From contig JALWEL010000121.1 of assembly GCA_027014065.1 (NCBI GenBank), positions 1-10,656 on the forward strand: a DNA stretch of 10,656 bases. Reading direction: 5' to 3'. Position numbers and translations under genes: made by a program. The stretch is from DHVE2 group archaeon. Lineage in GTDB: Archaea; Thermoplasmatota; Thermoplasmata; Thermoplasmatales; Aciduliprofundaceae. Below the pieces are notes generated by a model that was not told where the DNA came from, ran no database searches, and worked only from the letters and a program-made list of their open reading frames with translations. Of this stretch, positions 1-5,075 are shown in pieces; within the stretch, counting starts at the first letter, position 1; each line of letters begins with the position of its first letter.

Positions 1-2
1 GC

Positions 3-125
3 CCGATATTGTGGTTCCTGGTTGTGTTCTTCCTCAGCCTCCTTGGGTTGATAATATATGTTATTGTGGTTAAGGACGAGTGCCAGAAACAACAAGCGTA
101 TGTGCCACCACCACCGCCCCAATAA
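3..125 (+). CDS. C-terminal end of a membrane protein with a proline-rich tail (partial)
   Basis: The reading frame is open from the window edge to a TAA at 123-125, giving 40 visible residues. The first ~23 are almost entirely hydrophobic (PILWFLVVFFLSLLGLIIYV), a clear transmembrane helix. A short polar stretch (KDECQKQQ) and a terminal run of five prolines followed by Gln close the protein. The layout suggests a C-terminal membrane anchor with a small soluble tail, but which side of the membrane the tail faces cannot be told. The rest of the gene lies outside the window, so the family is not recognisable. T-rich DNA follows the stop at once. Confidence 0.7.
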   Translation, partial: PILWFLVVFFLSLLGLIIYVIVVKDECQKQQAYVPPPPPQ

Positions 126-145
126 TTCTTTTTTATTTTTTATAT
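126..145 (+). terminator. T-rich terminator after the membrane-protein gene
   Basis: Directly after the stop codon there are two T runs separated by a single A (128-142), a typical archaeal oligo-T termination signal. It overlaps the last codons of the convergent regulator gene. Read on the other strand the same DNA is A-rich, so it would not terminate the regulator transcript. Confidence 0.45.
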
Positions 146-999
146 CCCATTTTGTAAGCAACGAAATCTAAATACTGCGGATAAAATTTCTCTTCCACGA
201 TGATTTCATAGTGAACCTGCTTTGTACCTTTCATGCATATTACCCTTTCCATTGTCTCATCTATTTCCTTCACGGCTTGAGCGTAAAAAACTCCGTAGAC
301 CATCTTTGGATCCTGAAATAGCGAAGTTCTCCACAGATTCTCCATCTTCTTTATCTTATTCTCCACCGAGAGGTCGTCCACTTTAATAAAGAGGGAAAAC
401 CAGAAAATCTCCTTGCTGAATGGCCTGTTGATCATGGGATAAGCTTTAACCACGTCCTCCTCTTTCATCCTTTCCCATCTTTTTGAAATGGTTTTCGCCG
501 ATAAGTCAATTTTTTTGGAAAGCTCCGAGAATGGGATACGGGCGTTGTCTCGCATGGCCAGAAGGATTTTCCAGTCCTGGTTGTCGAGTACGTAATTTCC
601 CTCTTTCCTGTGCCTGTAAACTTCCACCGAATACGCACCGGTGAGTTCCTTGAAAAGAAGAAGTTTATCTTCCATTTCCATTTCGTCTGAGAACCAGAAT
701 TCTCCGTAATATCTGCCACCAAGGCATCCTATGAAATGCATAATTCCCCTCACTTTTTCGATATTCTTGAATATTTCTCCCCTTTTCCTCTTGGCCCTTA
801 TTGCCACTACGGCGCTGTTGAGAATTTTATCTGGATTGACTAGAACGGAGAACCCTAAGAGCTCTTTCCTTTCAAGCATGGCCTTTATTCTTTTATCCAC
901 CGCGGAGCTGGAGATTCCAAGCTTTTCGGCTATTTTGTACATGGGCATTCTTCCGTCGTCCCAAAGCAAGCGGAGGATTTTCACATCGAGGGAGTCCAT
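133..999 (-). CDS. Tandem two-module Lrp/AsnC-like transcriptional regulator
   Basis: This is a 288-residue cytoplasmic DNA-binding protein. Residues 1-55 form an AsnC-type winged helix-turn-helix (LDVKILRLLWDDGR, then IAEKLGISSSAVDKRIKAM). Residues 60-130 look like the alpha/beta ligand-binding (RAM-like) half. Residues 136-190 repeat the winged helix (LDNQDWKILLAMRDNAR, then LSKKIDLSAKTISKRWERM), and 195-280 look like a second alpha/beta half. Ordinary Lrp proteins are about 150 residues, so this is a fused double module, perhaps an intramolecular dimer. The ATG at 999 has a GAGG five bases upstream and a TTTAAATA box at 1021-1028, so the leader would be very short or absent. A 10-bp inverted repeat covers that TATA box and suggests autoregulation. 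The ligand and targets are unknown; the regulated neighbour could be the divergent small ORF. Confidence 0.8.
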   Translation of the reverse strand: MDSLDVKILRLLWDDGRMPMYKIAEKLGISSSAVDKRIKAMLERKELLGFSVLVNPDKILNSAVVAIRAKRKRGEIFKNIEKVRGIMHFIGCLGGRYYGEFWFSDEMEMEDKLLLFKELTGAYSVEVYRHRKEGNYVLDNQDWKILLAMRDNARIPFSELSKKIDLSAKTISKRWERMKEEDVVKAYPMINRPFSKEIFWFSLFIKVDDLSVENKIKKMENLWRTSLFQDPKMVYGVFYAQAVKEIDETMERVICMKGTKQVHYEIIVEEKFYPQYLDFVAYKMGYKK

Positions 1000-1020
1000 G
1001 ATGGCCTCATGGAGTTGCGA

Positions 1021-1028
1021 TATTTAAA
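1021..1028 (-). promoter_or_regulatory. TATA box of the Lrp-like regulator
   Basis: Read on the minus strand this is TTTAAATA, centred about 25 bases upstream of the ATG at 999. That is the archaeal distance from TATA centre to transcription start, so the transcript would be leaderless or nearly so. Confidence 0.45.
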
Positions 1029-1058
1029 ACTTCTATTTTTCAAACTTTAAGTTTTAAA
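1023..1058. promoter_or_regulatory. Inverted repeat, candidate operator over the regulator promoter
   Basis: TTTAAAACTT at 1023-1032 is the exact reverse complement of AAGTTTTAAA at 1049-1058 (10 of 10 bases), with centres 26 bases apart. A shorter palindrome, AAACTT-T-AAGTTT (1042-1054), is nested at the right arm, so the half-site AAACTT occurs three times. The left arm overlaps the regulator's TATA box, the position expected for autorepression. The DNA is AT-rich, which lowers the significance of the match. Confidence 0.45.
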
Positions 1059-1112
1059 ATTTGCCAAAAATCAGAAGTATGTTCCAAAAGATTTCTCAAA
1101 TTAAAACAAGCA

Positions 1113-1120
1113 CTTATATA
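1113..1120 (+). promoter_or_regulatory. TATA box of the 20-codon ORF
   Basis: CTTATATA is a near-consensus archaeal TATA box. A start about 25 bases downstream falls near 1140, leaving a leader of roughly 25-30 bases that contains the Shine-Dalgarno sequence of the small ORF. Confidence 0.55.
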
Positions 1121-1168
1121 GTTGGGGGAAATATTGGAATTTAGAAAGCATCAAGGAGGTGATGCAAG

Positions 1169-1231
1169 ATGATAGAAGTCATGTTCCTGATCGCGAAAAA
1201 TAGAGCTGAGGAATACAGAAAGAGAAAGTAA
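1169..1231 (+). CDS. Putative 20-residue microprotein with a very strong ribosome binding site
   Basis: The ATG at 1169 opens 20 codons (MIEVMFLIAKNRAEEYRKRK) ending in TAA at 1229-1231. AAGGAGGTGAT at 1153-1163 is an extended match to the expected anti-Shine-Dalgarno sequence of archaeal 16S rRNA, with GGAGGT eight bases from the ATG. A TATA box lies at 1113-1120, and T runs follow at 1251-1268, so promoter, ribosome site, ORF and terminator are all present. The peptide has a hydrophobic N-terminal half and a highly charged, basic C-terminal half, suggesting an amphipathic helix. No family is recognised. It could be a microprotein, a leader peptide or part of a small RNA. An ATG at 1162 opens a 13-codon frame but lies inside the Shine-Dalgarno sequence and is unlikely. 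Confidence 0.5.
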   Translation: MIEVMFLIAKNRAEEYRKRK

Positions 1232-1247
1232 TCACGATGACCCCACC

Positions 1248-1874
1248 CTACTTTCTTTTTCCTTTTTTGTAAAATTCGCAGTATTCTTTCACGGGACAAA
1301 TCTCGCATTTTGGTGCTATTGGCCTGCATATGGTGCGCCCGAACATCACCAGCAAAGTGTTTATCTCTAACCAATACTTCTTGGGGAGAATTTTCATAAG
1401 CTCTTTTTCCGTTTCTTCCGGGGTTTTGGTATGAACCCAGCCCAGCCGGTTGGATATTCTGTGCACATGCGTATCCACAGCGATTGCGTATTTACCGAAT
1501 CCTCTTGATAATACTATGTTAGCCGTTTTTCTACCCACCCCGGGGAGCTTAAGCAATTCGTTGAGGTTATCGGGCACCTTTCCACCGTATTTTTCGTCTA
1601 TTATCCTCGCCACTTCCTTTATTTTCTTCGCCTTCTGCTTGTAGAAGCCAGCGGGATATATAAGGTGTGCGATTTCCATCTCGTCGGCGTTTTTCAAATC
1701 TTTAGGTCTAGGGTACTTTGCGAATAACTTATTGGCCACCTCGTAAGTAACCTCGTCCTTGGTCCTCTGAGAAATTATGGTTGCGATTAAAATATGGAAT
1801 GGATTCTTCGATTTGTACGGATGCTCCGGTACTTCTTTTTTCAGAATTTCGATGACCTTTTCTACATCATTCAT
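1248..1874 (-). CDS. nth: Endonuclease III, DNA glycosylase/AP lyase with a [4Fe-4S] cluster
   Basis: This base-excision repair enzyme removes oxidised pyrimidines and cleaves the backbone at the resulting abasic site. At 208 residues it has normal family length. The helix-hairpin-helix LPGVGRKTANIVL (110-122) carries the catalytic Lys116, and VDTHVHRISNRLG (133-145) carries the catalytic Asp134. The C-terminal cluster loop is complete: Cys183, 190, 193 and 199 with C-X6-C-X2-C-X5-C spacing. The ATG at 1874 overlaps the end of the upstream PHP gene by eight bases and has GAGGAGGAAAG just upstream, so the two genes form one operon and may be translationally coupled. Nothing in the sequence looks damaged. 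Confidence 0.95.
   Translation of the reverse strand: MNDVEKVIEILKKEVPEHPYKSKNPFHILIATIISQRTKDEVTYEVANKLFAKYPRPKDLKNADEMEIAHLIYPAGFYKQKAKKIKEVARIIDEKYGGKVPDNLNELLKLPGVGRKTANIVLSRGFGKYAIAVDTHVHRISNRLGWVHTKTPEETEKELMKILPKKYWLEINTLLVMFGRTICRPIAPKCEICPVKEYCEFYKKGKRK
1251..1269 (+). terminator. Oligo-T terminator of the small ORF transcript
   Basis: CTTTCTTTTTCCTTTTTTG contains three T runs, about 20 bases after the small ORF's stop. It lies inside the last codons of the convergent nth gene. A transcript from ~1140 to here would be about 125 nt. Confidence 0.4.
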
Positions 1875-2445
1875 AATCTTTCCTCCTCAGAACTTCCAAA
1901 TTTTCTAAGGGAGTTATGAATTCTTTTCCTTTCTCGAAGCCCTCTCCCATTTCTTGAGGTGTATGTGCGTCGCTTCCGAAAGTCACATTTATTCCGTATT
2001 CCTTGCATTTCTCGTAGAACCATCGGAATTTATCGTTGTAATGGGAAGAGTTGAACTCCACACCTATTTTTCTACCTTTCAAAATGGGTAGAATGTCCTC
2101 GTTTATTTTAGCGCCGTACGCAAAGGGGTGCGCTATTATCACTTCATGATACCTCTTGAGCATATCAGCCTCTATGGCGATGTTCGAAAAGTGAAGGAGA
2201 TAGTAATCGAATCCCTTCGGGAATTTCTTGGGCGGATAATGAATTTCCAACCCTGCGAGGGTTCTTATGGAAAACGTCGATAGGATATCCCTGAAGTTTT
2301 TGAGCAATTTTTCAGGCATGGTGGGAGTGTAGTGTATTACGAAGCCAACTAAATCCATGTGAAGCATCCTCGCGTAGGTATCGTACTCGTATATTTCTCC
2401 CTCTTCCGCGTGGGGATTTATATATACATGCAGGTCGTAAATCAT
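1867..2445 (-). CDS. PHP-family metal-dependent phosphoesterase-like protein
   Basis: This 192-residue single-domain protein has the metal-binding motifs of the PHP (polymerase and histidinol phosphatase) family: DLHVY (4-8), H12, IHY (H38), LEIH (E67), LLHFS (H85), AHPF (H106), and SDAHT (D159, H161). The first motif is normally HxH; here the second His is Tyr8. The substrate is unknown. Other PHP proteins include histidinol phosphatase, nucleotide phosphatases and the archaeal RNase P p30 subunit, but p30 usually lacks the HPF and SDAH motifs kept here. I chose the ATG at 2445 because the conserved fold begins there and a TATA-like GTAAAATAGC lies ~30 bases upstream. Starting at TTG 2523 or ATG 2511 adds up to 26 basic residues and leaves no room for a promoter beside the divergent gene. 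The operon with nth hints at a nucleic-acid or nucleotide role. Confidence 0.75.
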   Translation of the reverse strand: MIYDLHVYINPHAEEGEIYEYDTYARMLHMDLVGFVIHYTPTMPEKLLKNFRDILSTFSIRTLAGLEIHYPPKKFPKGFDYYLLHFSNIAIEADMLKRYHEVIIAHPFAYGAKINEDILPILKGRKIGVEFNSSHYNDKFRWFYEKCKEYGINVTFGSDAHTPQEMGEGFEKGKEFITPLENLEVLRRKDYE

Positions 2446-2470
2446 CTTCCTACAAGGGTATTTCCTTACT

Positions 2471-2480
2471 GCTATTTTAC
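2471..2480 (-). promoter_or_regulatory. TATA-like box of the PHP-nth operon
   Basis: On the minus strand this reads GTAAAATAGC, centred about 30 bases upstream of the ATG at 2445, so transcription would start within a few bases of that codon. Confidence 0.35.
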
Positions 2481-2483
2481 AAT

Positions 2484-2501
2484 TGCGAAAGATTTTTAAT
2501 T
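2484..2501 (+). promoter_or_regulatory. BRE/TATA promoter of the acidic-tailed protein gene
   Basis: GCGAAAG (BRE-like) is followed by ATTTTTAAT, centred about 27 bases upstream of the ATG at 2524. There is no Shine-Dalgarno sequence before that ATG, so a leaderless mRNA is likely. Confidence 0.5.
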
Positions 2502-2523
2502 TTTGTGGCATTTCCCCTACCAA

Positions 2524-2889
2524 ATGGAAATAGTCACCTACGAAATTTTATTTGATGTCCTCAAGAAGATTCTCACGAAGAGGGGGATGGACGTTGCCGA
2601 AATAAAGGAATTGACCTATTACGTATTAAATTTCTTCGGTTACGGGGATTATGTGGTGGACAACATTCTCACCTCTGCGGACAGGCACGTTTTCAATACT
2701 TTAGAAGAATTGGGAATTTTAAAGACGATAGAGGATGAGGTCACCGTTTCTCGCGGAAAACTCTGGAGAATTCACTACTGGACATACAGAAAGGAGAACA
2801 TTCAAGAAATTTTGGAGGAAGAGGAAAAAGAGGAAGAGGAGAATCCCGCAGAACTCTACAAACGACTTTTCGAGGACGAAGAGGAATAA
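2524..2889 (+). CDS. Conserved-looking archaeal protein with winged-helix character and an acidic tail, function unknown
   Basis: The protein has 121 residues. The first ~90 are predicted to be mainly helical (MEIVTYEILFDVLKKIL; VAEIKELTYYVLNFFGYGDYVVDNIL), followed by HVFNTLEELGILKTIEDEVTV and RGKLWRIHYWTY. The helices with a terminal strand pair resemble a winged helix. Residues 97-121 are dominated by Glu and Asp (EILEEEEKEEEEN, LFEDEEE), often seen in proteins that contact basic partners. From memory it may belong to an archaeal family of unknown function (possibly DUF6015), which I could not check. The ATG at 2524 is preferred over the in-frame TTG at 2503 because it fits the promoter spacing. 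It diverges from the PHP-nth operon. No catalytic motif is visible, and a DNA-binding role is inference only. Confidence 0.75.
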   Translation: MEIVTYEILFDVLKKILTKRGMDVAEIKELTYYVLNFFGYGDYVVDNILTSADRHVFNTLEELGILKTIEDEVTVSRGKLWRIHYWTYRKENIQEILEEEEKEEEENPAELYKRLFEDEEE

Positions 2890-2904
2890 ATATTAGTGCA
2901 AACG

Positions 2905-2913
2905 CCTTTTTCT
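2905..2913 (+). terminator. Oligo-T stretch after the acidic-tailed protein gene
   Basis: CCTTTTTCT lies 16 bases after the TAA at 2887-2889, just before the convergent tRNA gene. It is a plausible archaeal terminator with no obvious hairpin. Confidence 0.35.
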
Positions 2914-2927
2914 GAAATAAAGAAAGT
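2914..2927 (-). terminator. T-rich terminator of tRNA-Gln
   Basis: Read on the minus strand, the bases immediately downstream of the tRNA 3' end are CTTTCTTTATTTCA-like, a T-rich stretch consistent with transcription ending a few bases after the tRNA. Confidence 0.4.
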
Positions 2928-2929
2928 AG

Positions 2930-3055
2930 CAGCCCCGGGCAGATTCGAACTGCCGTCGCGGGATGTCTCCAGGAACCACGGTTGCAGGAGGTTATAGGAA
3001 CTCGCTGGTGGTTCCTACCAGAGTCCCGCATGCTTGACCACTACACCACGGGGCT
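2930..3055 (-). tRNA. tRNA-Gln (CTG) with a 53-nt intron at position 37/38
   Basis: On the minus strand the acceptor stem AGCCCCG (3055-3049) pairs with CGGGGCT (2937-2931), with G73 at 2930 and no encoded CCA. The D arm is GTGT/GCAT and the T arm is GGCAG-TTCGAAT-CTGCC. The anticodon stem is CGGGA/TCCCG and the loop reads C32 T33 CTG G37, so the anticodon is CUG at 3021-3019. The intron (3017-2965) sits after G37 and before A38. The precursor folds into an exact bulge-helix-bulge: CTCT (32-35) pairs with GGAG, three-base bulges GGT and ACA contain the two cuts, and AGGAACCAC pairs with GTGGTTCCT for nine base pairs inside the intron. The tRNA splicing endonuclease would recognise this structure. 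Confidence 0.93.
2965..3017 (-). other. tRNA-Gln intron with perfect bulge-helix-bulge
   Basis: This 53-nt archaeal tRNA intron is flanked by GG|T on the 5' side and AC|A on the 3' side, each cut after the second base of a three-base bulge. Its nine-base-pair helix encloses a ~33-nt loop with no obvious C/D-box motif. Confidence 0.88.
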
Positions 3056-3092
3056 ATTCAGCGCCCGAGATGAGCTCGCACCTATCGGCGCT

Positions 3093-3111
3093 CACTACAC
3101 CACGGGGCTAT
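3093..3111 (-). repeat. Duplicated 5' end of tRNA-Gln
   Basis: These 19 bases are identical to 3039-3057, the first 17 bases of tRNA-Gln plus two flanking bases. The two copies lie 54 bases apart in direct orientation, with this copy upstream of the complete tRNA. The sequence between them has no similarity to the rest of the tRNA, so this is not a second tRNA gene. Between the copies, AGCGCC (3060-3065) and GGCGCT (3087-3092) can form a hairpin that would lie in the pre-tRNA leader. Confidence 0.8.
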
Positions 3112-3117
3112 CAACGG

Positions 3118-3130
3118 AGAAATAAAAAAC
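3118..3130 (-). terminator. Oligo-T terminator of the pdh operon
   Basis: On the minus strand GTTTTTTATTTCT begins 14 bases after the pdhB stop codon. It is a typical archaeal T-tract terminator. It overlaps the tRNA promoter region, so it could alternatively act as a TATA-like element for the tRNA. Confidence 0.4.
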
Positions 3131-3140
3131 AGGTATATGA
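3130..3140 (-). promoter_or_regulatory. TATA-like box upstream of the tRNA-Gln copy
   Basis: On the minus strand the bases read TCATATACCTG. The TATA core is about 26 bases upstream of the first base of the duplicated tRNA 5' end (3109), the usual distance to a start site. The DNA just upstream of the complete tRNA (3070-3092) is GC-rich and has no TATA box, so this promoter probably serves the real tRNA through a ~54-base leader. Confidence 0.4.
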
Positions 3141-3143
3141 GTT

Positions 3144-4295
3144 TTACCCCATCTGAATTGCATGCTCTCTCAATTCTCCTCTCTCAAATCTGTATGGGTC
3201 GTAGAAGTCGAGGGGCAATGAGGAAGAACCTTTGGTTATCAGCTCCGCCATGCCCTCCGCCGCAGCGGGCGCGAGCATGAACCCATGGCCGGAGAACCCG
3301 GCTGAGAGGTAGTATCCTTCTATCTCATTTATTTTTCCTATAGTTGCGTTGTGATCGGGTGTTTCCGCGTAGTAGCCGCCCCACTGCCTTATTATTGTGA
3401 TGTACTTCAGCGCAGGAATTATCTTAGAGAAATTCTTTGCCACTTCCCTCAGGAACTCGTAAGTCGGGGTGATATCCCAAGTTGGGCCGTACTTCAAAGC
3501 GATTCCACCGATAATTCCACCATTTGGTTTTTGTGTGAGATACGCTCCACCATGCTTGAATGAAACAACCATGGGTTTAATTTCTCCCACTTTGAACGGC
3601 TCGGTCACTATTCCCTGATGCTTGTACGGCTCGATTGGGATTTTTACGCCTAATTTCTCGTTGAAAATTTTCGCCCACGCGTTGGCGGCGTTGAGCACTA
3701 TATCCGCTTTCACATCCCCTTTCTCAGTCTTCACACCTTCTACGGCACCGTCTTTCACCTTGATTTCTTTAACTTCCGTGTACTCATTTATTTCCACGCC
3801 CATTTTTTTAAGAGCCTTGGAGAGACCGTAAACCGCAAGGAAAGGATTTGCCTTTCCGTCGGTGGGGTTCCACGATGCCGCGACAACCTCACTTATATCC
3901 AATCCTGGAACAATCTCTTGGGCTTCCTCGGGGGTTATTATCTTGCTGGGCACCCCTAGAGAATTCTGCAGAGCCACGTTCTTTTTATATTGCTCAACTT
4001 CTTTCTCGCTGTAGAGGAGGAAAAGATACCCAGTTTTAGCCATCTTTAACGGCGGGAAATTGATCTCTTCTCCTACGGTGCTCCACTTCTCCACGCTTCT
4101 CTTCATCATCTTTATATTCGCTTCATCTCCAAACTGCTGCCTTATGCCCGTGCCGCAACGGAACGTGGACCCAGAGCCTATGTAGTTCTTTTCGTAAACG
4201 GCGATATTTTCCACTCCCCGCTTAGCTAATTCGTACGCAGTGTACAATCCGATTATTCCTCCACCAATAATAGCGATATTCACCTTATTCTTCAT
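3144..4295 (-). CDS. pdhB: DAO-family FAD-dependent dehydrogenase, L-proline dehydrogenase beta-subunit type
   Basis: This is the probable catalytic subunit of the four-gene complex. It would oxidise L-proline or a related secondary amine and pass electrons to the partner flavin and Fe-S subunits. Of 383 residues, 5-35 form the FAD-binding Rossmann motif (IAIIGGGIIG with Glu35 for the ribose). The C-terminal GFSGHGFMLAPAAAEGMAELI is characteristic of D-amino-acid oxidase/sarcosine oxidase-like enzymes. The order pdhA-pdhF-pdhX-pdhB matches characterised Thermococcus clusters, in which the beta subunit dehydrogenates L-proline. I chose the ATG at 4295 because GGTGAT ends four bases before it; ATG 4301 and GTG 4304 lie within that ribosome site. 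It overlaps pdhX by 11 bases. Substrate assignment is by context; sarcosine, glycine-type or hydroxyproline dehydrogenases share the fold. Confidence 0.82.
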   Translation of the reverse strand: MKNKVNIAIIGGGIIGLYTAYELAKRGVENIAVYEKNYIGSGSTFRCGTGIRQQFGDEANIKMMKRSVEKWSTVGEEINFPPLKMAKTGYLFLLYSEKEVEQYKKNVALQNSLGVPSKIITPEEAQEIVPGLDISEVVAASWNPTDGKANPFLAVYGLSKALKKMGVEINEYTEVKEIKVKDGAVEGVKTEKGDVKADIVLNAANAWAKIFNEKLGVKIPIEPYKHQGIVTEPFKVGEIKPMVVSFKHGGAYLTQKPNGGIIGGIALKYGPTWDITPTYEFLREVAKNFSKIIPALKYITIIRQWGGYYAETPDHNATIGKINEIEGYYLSAGFSGHGFMLAPAAAEGMAELITKGSSSLPLDFYDPYRFERGELREHAIQMG

Positions 4296-4572
4296 CGTCA
4301 TCACCCACTAAAACTGCCATTGGTACGGGTCTAACAGGTATGCGAGTTGCTGGAATCTTAATATCTTCAATCTTTTTCCCCGTTTTCCTTGCTATTATCC
4401 CCGCAACCAGAGGTATGCATGTGCGGCCCTGGCATGGCCCCATTCCGATATGCGTGATTCTCTTAATCATTTCAATATCTGTGATGCCCTGGTCGATTAA
4501 ATCTTCGATTTCCTTCTGAGTGACTTCGTTGCAACGGCATATGATTATGTTCTCCCTCGGATCATCGCTCAT
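4285..4572 (-). CDS. pdhX: BFD-like [2Fe-2S] subunit of the Pdh complex
   Basis: This 95-residue electron-transfer protein has the BFD-type [2Fe-2S] signature: CRC at 12-14 and GPCQGRTC with Cys47 and Cys52 (C-X-C-X32-C-X4-C). The remaining C-terminal part is short and ends in an acidic DDDEE. In related multi-subunit dehydrogenases the domain is sometimes fused to a flavoprotein; here it is separate. It would relay electrons between the DAO subunit and the large flavoprotein. Its ATG at 4572 overlaps the pdhF stop as ATGA, and GAAGGAGG lies just upstream, so it is part of a tightly coupled operon. Confidence 0.85.
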   Translation of the reverse strand: MSDDPRENIIICRCNEVTQKEIEDLIDQGITDIEMIKRITHIGMGPCQGRTCIPLVAGIIARKTGKKIEDIKIPATRIPVRPVPMAVLVGDDDEE

Positions 4573-5075
4573 TCTCTCGCCTCCTTCACACGAACTGCTC
4601 TAGCTTCCCATGCCAACTCTATGGGAACTTCAACGGTTAAAACCGGCGTGTCTCCAACACTCTTATCGCGGGGGATTACGAGAACAACCTTGCCCGTTCC
4701 GATTTCCTCGCCCTTGCGATTCAATAGGATTACTTCGTCGCCTCTCTTGGGCACGGGGAGTAATTCGTGGGGCATTGTTATGCGCGCTTTCTCACCTCTG
4801 TAATGAATCATGAAGAACGCCAATCCCGGGCATATCTGCACGCAGAGCGAGCAACCAATGCATTTATCATAGTCTACGATGGGTCTATCATTAGGGGTGG
4901 GCATGCTTATTGCACCCACCGGGCATATTTCCGAGCAGGGCGTGCAAGGGATCTCCTGCGGGCACTCGGGCACCGCAACCGGCTTTTTCTTTAATCTCTC
5001 TTCGCTCGGAAGCTCGGTAATTTCCTTTATCTCATCTATAGTGAGATATCCTCTCGACAGGTATTCGTCATTCAT
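4569..5075 (-). CDS. pdhF: Two-cluster ferredoxin-like subunit of the Pdh complex
   Basis: This 168-residue protein has a ferredoxin domain at 36-85. Cys72, 75, 78 and 82 form a canonical CxxCxxCxxxCP motif. Cys38, 44, 47 and 51 form a second set with a wider C-X5-C-X2-C-X3-CP spacing, so two [4Fe-4S] clusters are likely. Residues 95-168 form a strand-rich tail rich in Val (EVILLNRKGEEIGTGKVVLV), probably a docking domain for the partners. In the Thermococcus four-subunit enzyme a ~19-20 kDa Fe-S subunit occupies this place in the gene order. The ATG at 5075 overlaps the pdhA stop as ATGA, and AAGGTGATGAT precedes it. It is cytoplasmic with no signal peptide. Confidence 0.85.
   Translation of the reverse strand: MNDEYLSRGYLTIDEIKEITELPSEERLKKKPVAVPECPQEIPCTPCSEICPVGAISMPTPNDRPIVDYDKCIGCSLCVQICPGLAFFMIHYRGEKARITMPHELLPVPKRGDEVILLNRKGEEIGTGKVVLVIPRDKSVGDTPVLTVEVPIELAWEARAVRVKEARE

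Noticed and set aside
1153..1210. C/D-box small RNA (GTGATGC and ATGATAG near two CTGA motifs)
   Set aside because: The C box is imperfect and no C' box lies between the two CTGA motifs. The GTGATG is better explained as the end of the extended Shine-Dalgarno sequence.
2446..2523. N-terminal extension of the PHP protein from TTG 2523 or ATG 2511
   Set aside because: The extra 26 residues precede the conserved fold, lack a ribosome site, and would run into the divergent gene's start, leaving no promoter for either.
3056..3111. A second tRNA gene upstream of tRNA-Gln
   Set aside because: Only the first 17 tRNA bases are present; no anticodon arm, T arm or 3' acceptor strand follows before the real tRNA begins.
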